NCBI RefSeq assembly: GCF_030646615.1
Contig: NZ_JAUSLG010000070.1
Location: 1 to 52,739, forward strand
Origin: Phenylobacterium sp.
GTDB taxonomy: Bacteria; Pseudomonadota; Alphaproteobacteria; Caulobacterales; Caulobacteraceae
Length of the DNA stretch: 52,739 nt
Direction: 5' to 3'
Shown here: one piece after another, positions 50,792 to 52,739 of the stretch
Position numbering within the stretch: position 1 is the first letter of the stretch
Layout: every line of letters begins with the position of its first letter
Translations under genes and position numbers: made by a program
Notes under the pieces: generated by a model
What the model saw: only the letters and a program-made list of their open reading frames with translations
Database searches by the model: none
What the model was told of the DNA's origin: nothing

Positions 50792-51657
50792 ACCTTAAAA
50801 GCCTGATCCTCGGCGCCGCGGGCGCCCTTCTGGTCGCCGGCGGCGCCCAGGCCCAACTGCCGCCCGGCTGGAGCGCGCCGGGCGAGCCGCTGCATATCGC
50901 GGGCAACCTCTACTATGTGGGCACCGAGACCATCGCGGTCTATCTGGTCACCACGCCGGAGGGCCACATCCTGGTGGATGGCGCCATGCCCACCAGCGCG
51001 CCCCTGGTTCTGGCCTCGATCCGCGAGCTCGGCTTCGATCCTGCCGACGTGAAGGTGATCCTCAACACCCACGCCCATTTCGACCACACCGGCGGCCTGG
51101 CCGACCTGAAGGCCGCCACCGGCGCGACGCTCGCCGCCAGCGAAGGCGACCGCGGCGCGCTGGAAAGCGGGACCTATGTGGGATCGGAGGAGGTGGCGAT
51201 GTTCGCCTTCAAGCCCGTGGCCGTGGACCGGGTGCTCAAGGACGGCGACAAGGTTGAGCTGGGCGGCGTGGCGCTCACTGCAAACCTGACGCCGGGCCAT
51301 TCGCCGGGCTGCACCACCTGGACCTTCCCCTTGGAGGTGGACGGCCAGACCCGCCAGGCCATGATCTATTGCTCCACCTCGGTGGCGGCCAATCGCCTCG
51401 TCTCGGCCGACAAGGGGCCGCAGTATCCCGGCATCGTCGCTGAATACGAGCAGACCTTCGCCCGGCTGAAGACCATGACCGCAGACGTCTTCCTGGCCCC
51501 GCACGCCGAACAGTTCGGCCTGGCGGGGAAACGCGCGGCGATGAAGGATGGGGCGCCCAGCCCGTTCGTCGATCCCACCGAACTGCAGAAGGTGGTCGCC
51601 GATAGCGAGGCGGCCTTCCGCACGCAGCTGGCCAAACAACAAGAGGCGGCCCAATGA
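50788..51657 (+). CDS. Subclass B3 metallo-beta-lactamase (CAU-1-like)
   Basis: A 289-residue periplasmic zinc hydrolase. There is a signal peptide ([20 protein letters not shown], cut near AQA-Q). The zinc ligands are H95, H97, D99, H100 ([11 protein letters not shown]), H171 (LTPGHSPGC) and H239 (FLAPHAEQF). The B3-type Ser in place of the class B1/B2 Cys is seen at YCSTSVAA. The length of 289 and the overall look fit the CAU-1 enzyme of Caulobacter. The gene is translationally coupled to metF before and metH after, which is odd for a resistance gene. Activity on beta-lactams is likely but its native role may differ. Confidence 0.93.
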   Translation: MNLKSLILGAAGALLVAGGAQAQLPPGWSAPGEPLHIAGNLYYVGTETIAVYLVTTPEGHILVDGAMPTSAPLVLASIRELGFDPADVKVILNTHAHFDHTGGLADLKAATGATLAASEGDRGALESGTYVGSEEVAMFAFKPVAVDRVLKDGDKVELGGVALTANLTPGHSPGCTTWTFPLEVDGQTRQAMIYCSTSVAANRLVSADKGPQYPGIVAEYEQTFARLKTMTADVFLAPHAEQFGLAGKRAAMKDGAPSPFVDPTELQKVVADSEAAFRTQLAKQQEAAQ

Positions 51658-52730
51658 GCCACGTCCATCCCGGCCGCGCCCAGCGCATCGAAGCCCTCAA
51701 GGCCGCCGCCAAGCAACGCATCCTGATCCTGGACGGCGCCTGGGGCGTGATGATCCAGAAGCGCAAGCTGGCGGAGGCCGACTATCGCGGGGACCGGTTC
51801 AAGGACCACCCCGTCGACATGAAGGGCAATAACGACATCCTCTGCCTGACCCGGCCCGACATCATCGCCGAGCTGCATGAGGCCTATTACGCCGCCGGCG
51901 CCGATATCTCCGAGACCAACACCTTTTCGGCCACGACGATCGCCCAGGCCGACTACGAGGCGGGGGAGGCGGTCTATGACATCAACTTCCAGGGTGCGAA
52001 GATCGCCCGCGAGGTGGCCGACCGCTGGACGAAGAACGAGCCGGACAAGCCGCGCTTCGTGGCGGGCTCAGTGGGACCGCTGAACCGCATGCTGTCCATG
52101 TCCTCGGACGTGAACGATCCGGGCGCGCGCACCGTGACCTTCGATCAGGTCTACCAGGCCTATCGCCAGCAGATGATCGCCCTGCACGATGGGGGCGTGG
52201 ACCTGTTCCTGATCGAGACCATCACCGACACGCTGAACTGCAAGGCGGCCATCAAGGCCATCCTCGACCTTGAGGACGAGGGCTATGAGCCCCTGCCCAT
52301 CTGGATCTCCGGCACCATCACCGACCGCTCGGGGCGCACCCTGTCGGGCCAGACGGTGGAGGCCTTCTGGAATTCGGTGCGCCACGCCAAGCCCTTCGCC
52401 ATCGGCCTGAACTGCGCGCTCGGCGCCGACCTGATGCGGCCGCACATCGCCGAGCTGGCGCGGATCGCCGACACGCTCGTCTCGGCCTATCCCAATGCCG
52501 GCCTGCCCAACGCCATGGGCGAGTATGACGAGAGCCCCGACCAGACCGGCCACCAGCTGCACGAATGGGCTGCGAGCGGCCTGGTCAACATCCTGGGCGG
52601 CTGCTGCGGCACCACGCCGGACCACATTCGGCACGTGGCCGACGAGGTCCGCGGCATGACCCCGCGCCAGCCGCCGGAGCGCGCCACCGCCCTGCGCCTG
52701 GCCGGGCTGGAGCCGTTCGAGCTGGCCTGA
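51654..52730 (+). CDS. metH: Methionine synthase homocysteine-binding module (split MetH)
   Basis: The N-terminal homocysteine methyltransferase module of cobalamin-dependent MetH as a stand-alone gene of 358 residues. The zinc site Cys residues are in [10 protein letters not shown] (C254) and LGGCCGTTP (C317, C318). The N-terminus [15 protein letters not shown] and the motif [14 protein letters not shown] are conserved. The folate, cobalamin and activation modules (about 850 residues in E. coli) are absent; the gene ends with TGA at 52728-52730 and only nine bases remain. The rest is expected as a separate gene just downstream, as in other Caulobacter-like genomes. The start overlaps the metallo-beta-lactamase stop (ATGA). 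Confidence 0.93.
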   Translation: MSHVHPGRAQRIEALKAAAKQRILILDGAWGVMIQKRKLAEADYRGDRFKDHPVDMKGNNDILCLTRPDIIAELHEAYYAAGADISETNTFSATTIAQADYEAGEAVYDINFQGAKIAREVADRWTKNEPDKPRFVAGSVGPLNRMLSMSSDVNDPGARTVTFDQVYQAYRQQMIALHDGGVDLFLIETITDTLNCKAAIKAILDLEDEGYEPLPIWISGTITDRSGRTLSGQTVEAFWNSVRHAKPFAIGLNCALGADLMRPHIAELARIADTLVSAYPNAGLPNAMGEYDESPDQTGHQLHEWAASGLVNILGGCCGTTPDHIRHVADEVRGMTPRQPPERATALRLAGLEPFELA

Positions 52731-52739
52731 CCCCTTGGC

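Noticed and set aside
1..52739. tRNA, rRNA, CRISPR arrays, transposases or integrases
   Set aside because: No gene-free stretch is long or structured enough, and no such proteins or repeat arrays were seen on either strand.

Overview
The window is GC-rich alphaproteobacterial chromosome, most likely from the family Caulobacteraceae (Caulobacter or Phenylobacterium type). The best marker is an 848-residue PleC-like cell-cycle kinase at 26092-28638. Its predicted phospho-histidine, H612, lies close to H610 of the 842-residue Caulobacter crescentus protein. The ccmI-ccmE-ccmF-ccmH order, an ArsR-methyltransferase fusion before metF, a CAU-1-like subclass B3 metallo-beta-lactamase and a split metH agree with this. 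I see no phage, insertion sequence, CRISPR array, rRNA or tRNA. Genes are densely packed and no gene-free stretch exceeds about 230 bases.

Layout. 1-2.0 kb: a truncated Uup-type ABC-F ATPase and a small unknown gene. 2.1-4.1 kb: a three-gene signalling operon (MetOD1-like protein, PAS plus HisKA_2 kinase, lone receiver). 4.2-8.4 kb: a class A penicillin-binding protein, a YcgN protein, a CbpA-like DnaJ and a small secreted protein. 8.4-10.5 kb: an OmpR/PhoQ-type two-component pair. 10.5-12.7 kb: an HD-domain protein and an unknown 445-residue protein divided by a 20-base palindrome. 12.7-16.8 kb: the cytochrome c maturation operon ccmIEFH, joined by ATGA overlaps. 16.9-25.2 kb: HtrA/DegP protease, a second two-component pair, glnE, then an ECF sigma factor with a membrane protein and a periplasmic metal-sensor-like protein. 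25.3-32.0 kb, minus strand: a VIT/CCC1 transporter, pleC, pepN and an unknown gene. 32.2-34.6 kb: two adjacent acyl-CoA dehydrogenases. 34.6-44.6 kb: a GT4 glycosyltransferase, a VWA protein, a Sel1 lipoprotein, a beta-helix secreted protein, a second ABC-F protein, a Tat-type lipoprotein and a polytopic glycosyltransferase. 44.7-47.4 kb: csbD, ettA and a PfpI/DJ-1 protein. 47.5-52.7 kb: a 2-hydroxyacid dehydrogenase, a small unknown gene, and the operon arsR-methyltransferase / metF / metallo-beta-lactamase / metH N-terminal module.

How the genes fit together. Envelope and stress sensing dominates: three two-component modules, PleC, an HtrA protease, an ECF sigma module and two candidate general-stress (EcfG-type) promoters in front of csbD and the PfpI gene. 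The best-supported regulatory site is a 26-base near-perfect palindrome at 48860-48885. It overlaps the promoter and almost touches the start codon of the ArsR-methyltransferase gene, so that protein probably represses its own operon. The least explained gene arrangements are the MetOD1/kinase/receiver operon, the beta-lactamase between metF and metH, the Sel1 lipoprotein/beta-helix pair, and the ECF-sigma/metal-sensor module next to a metal transporter.
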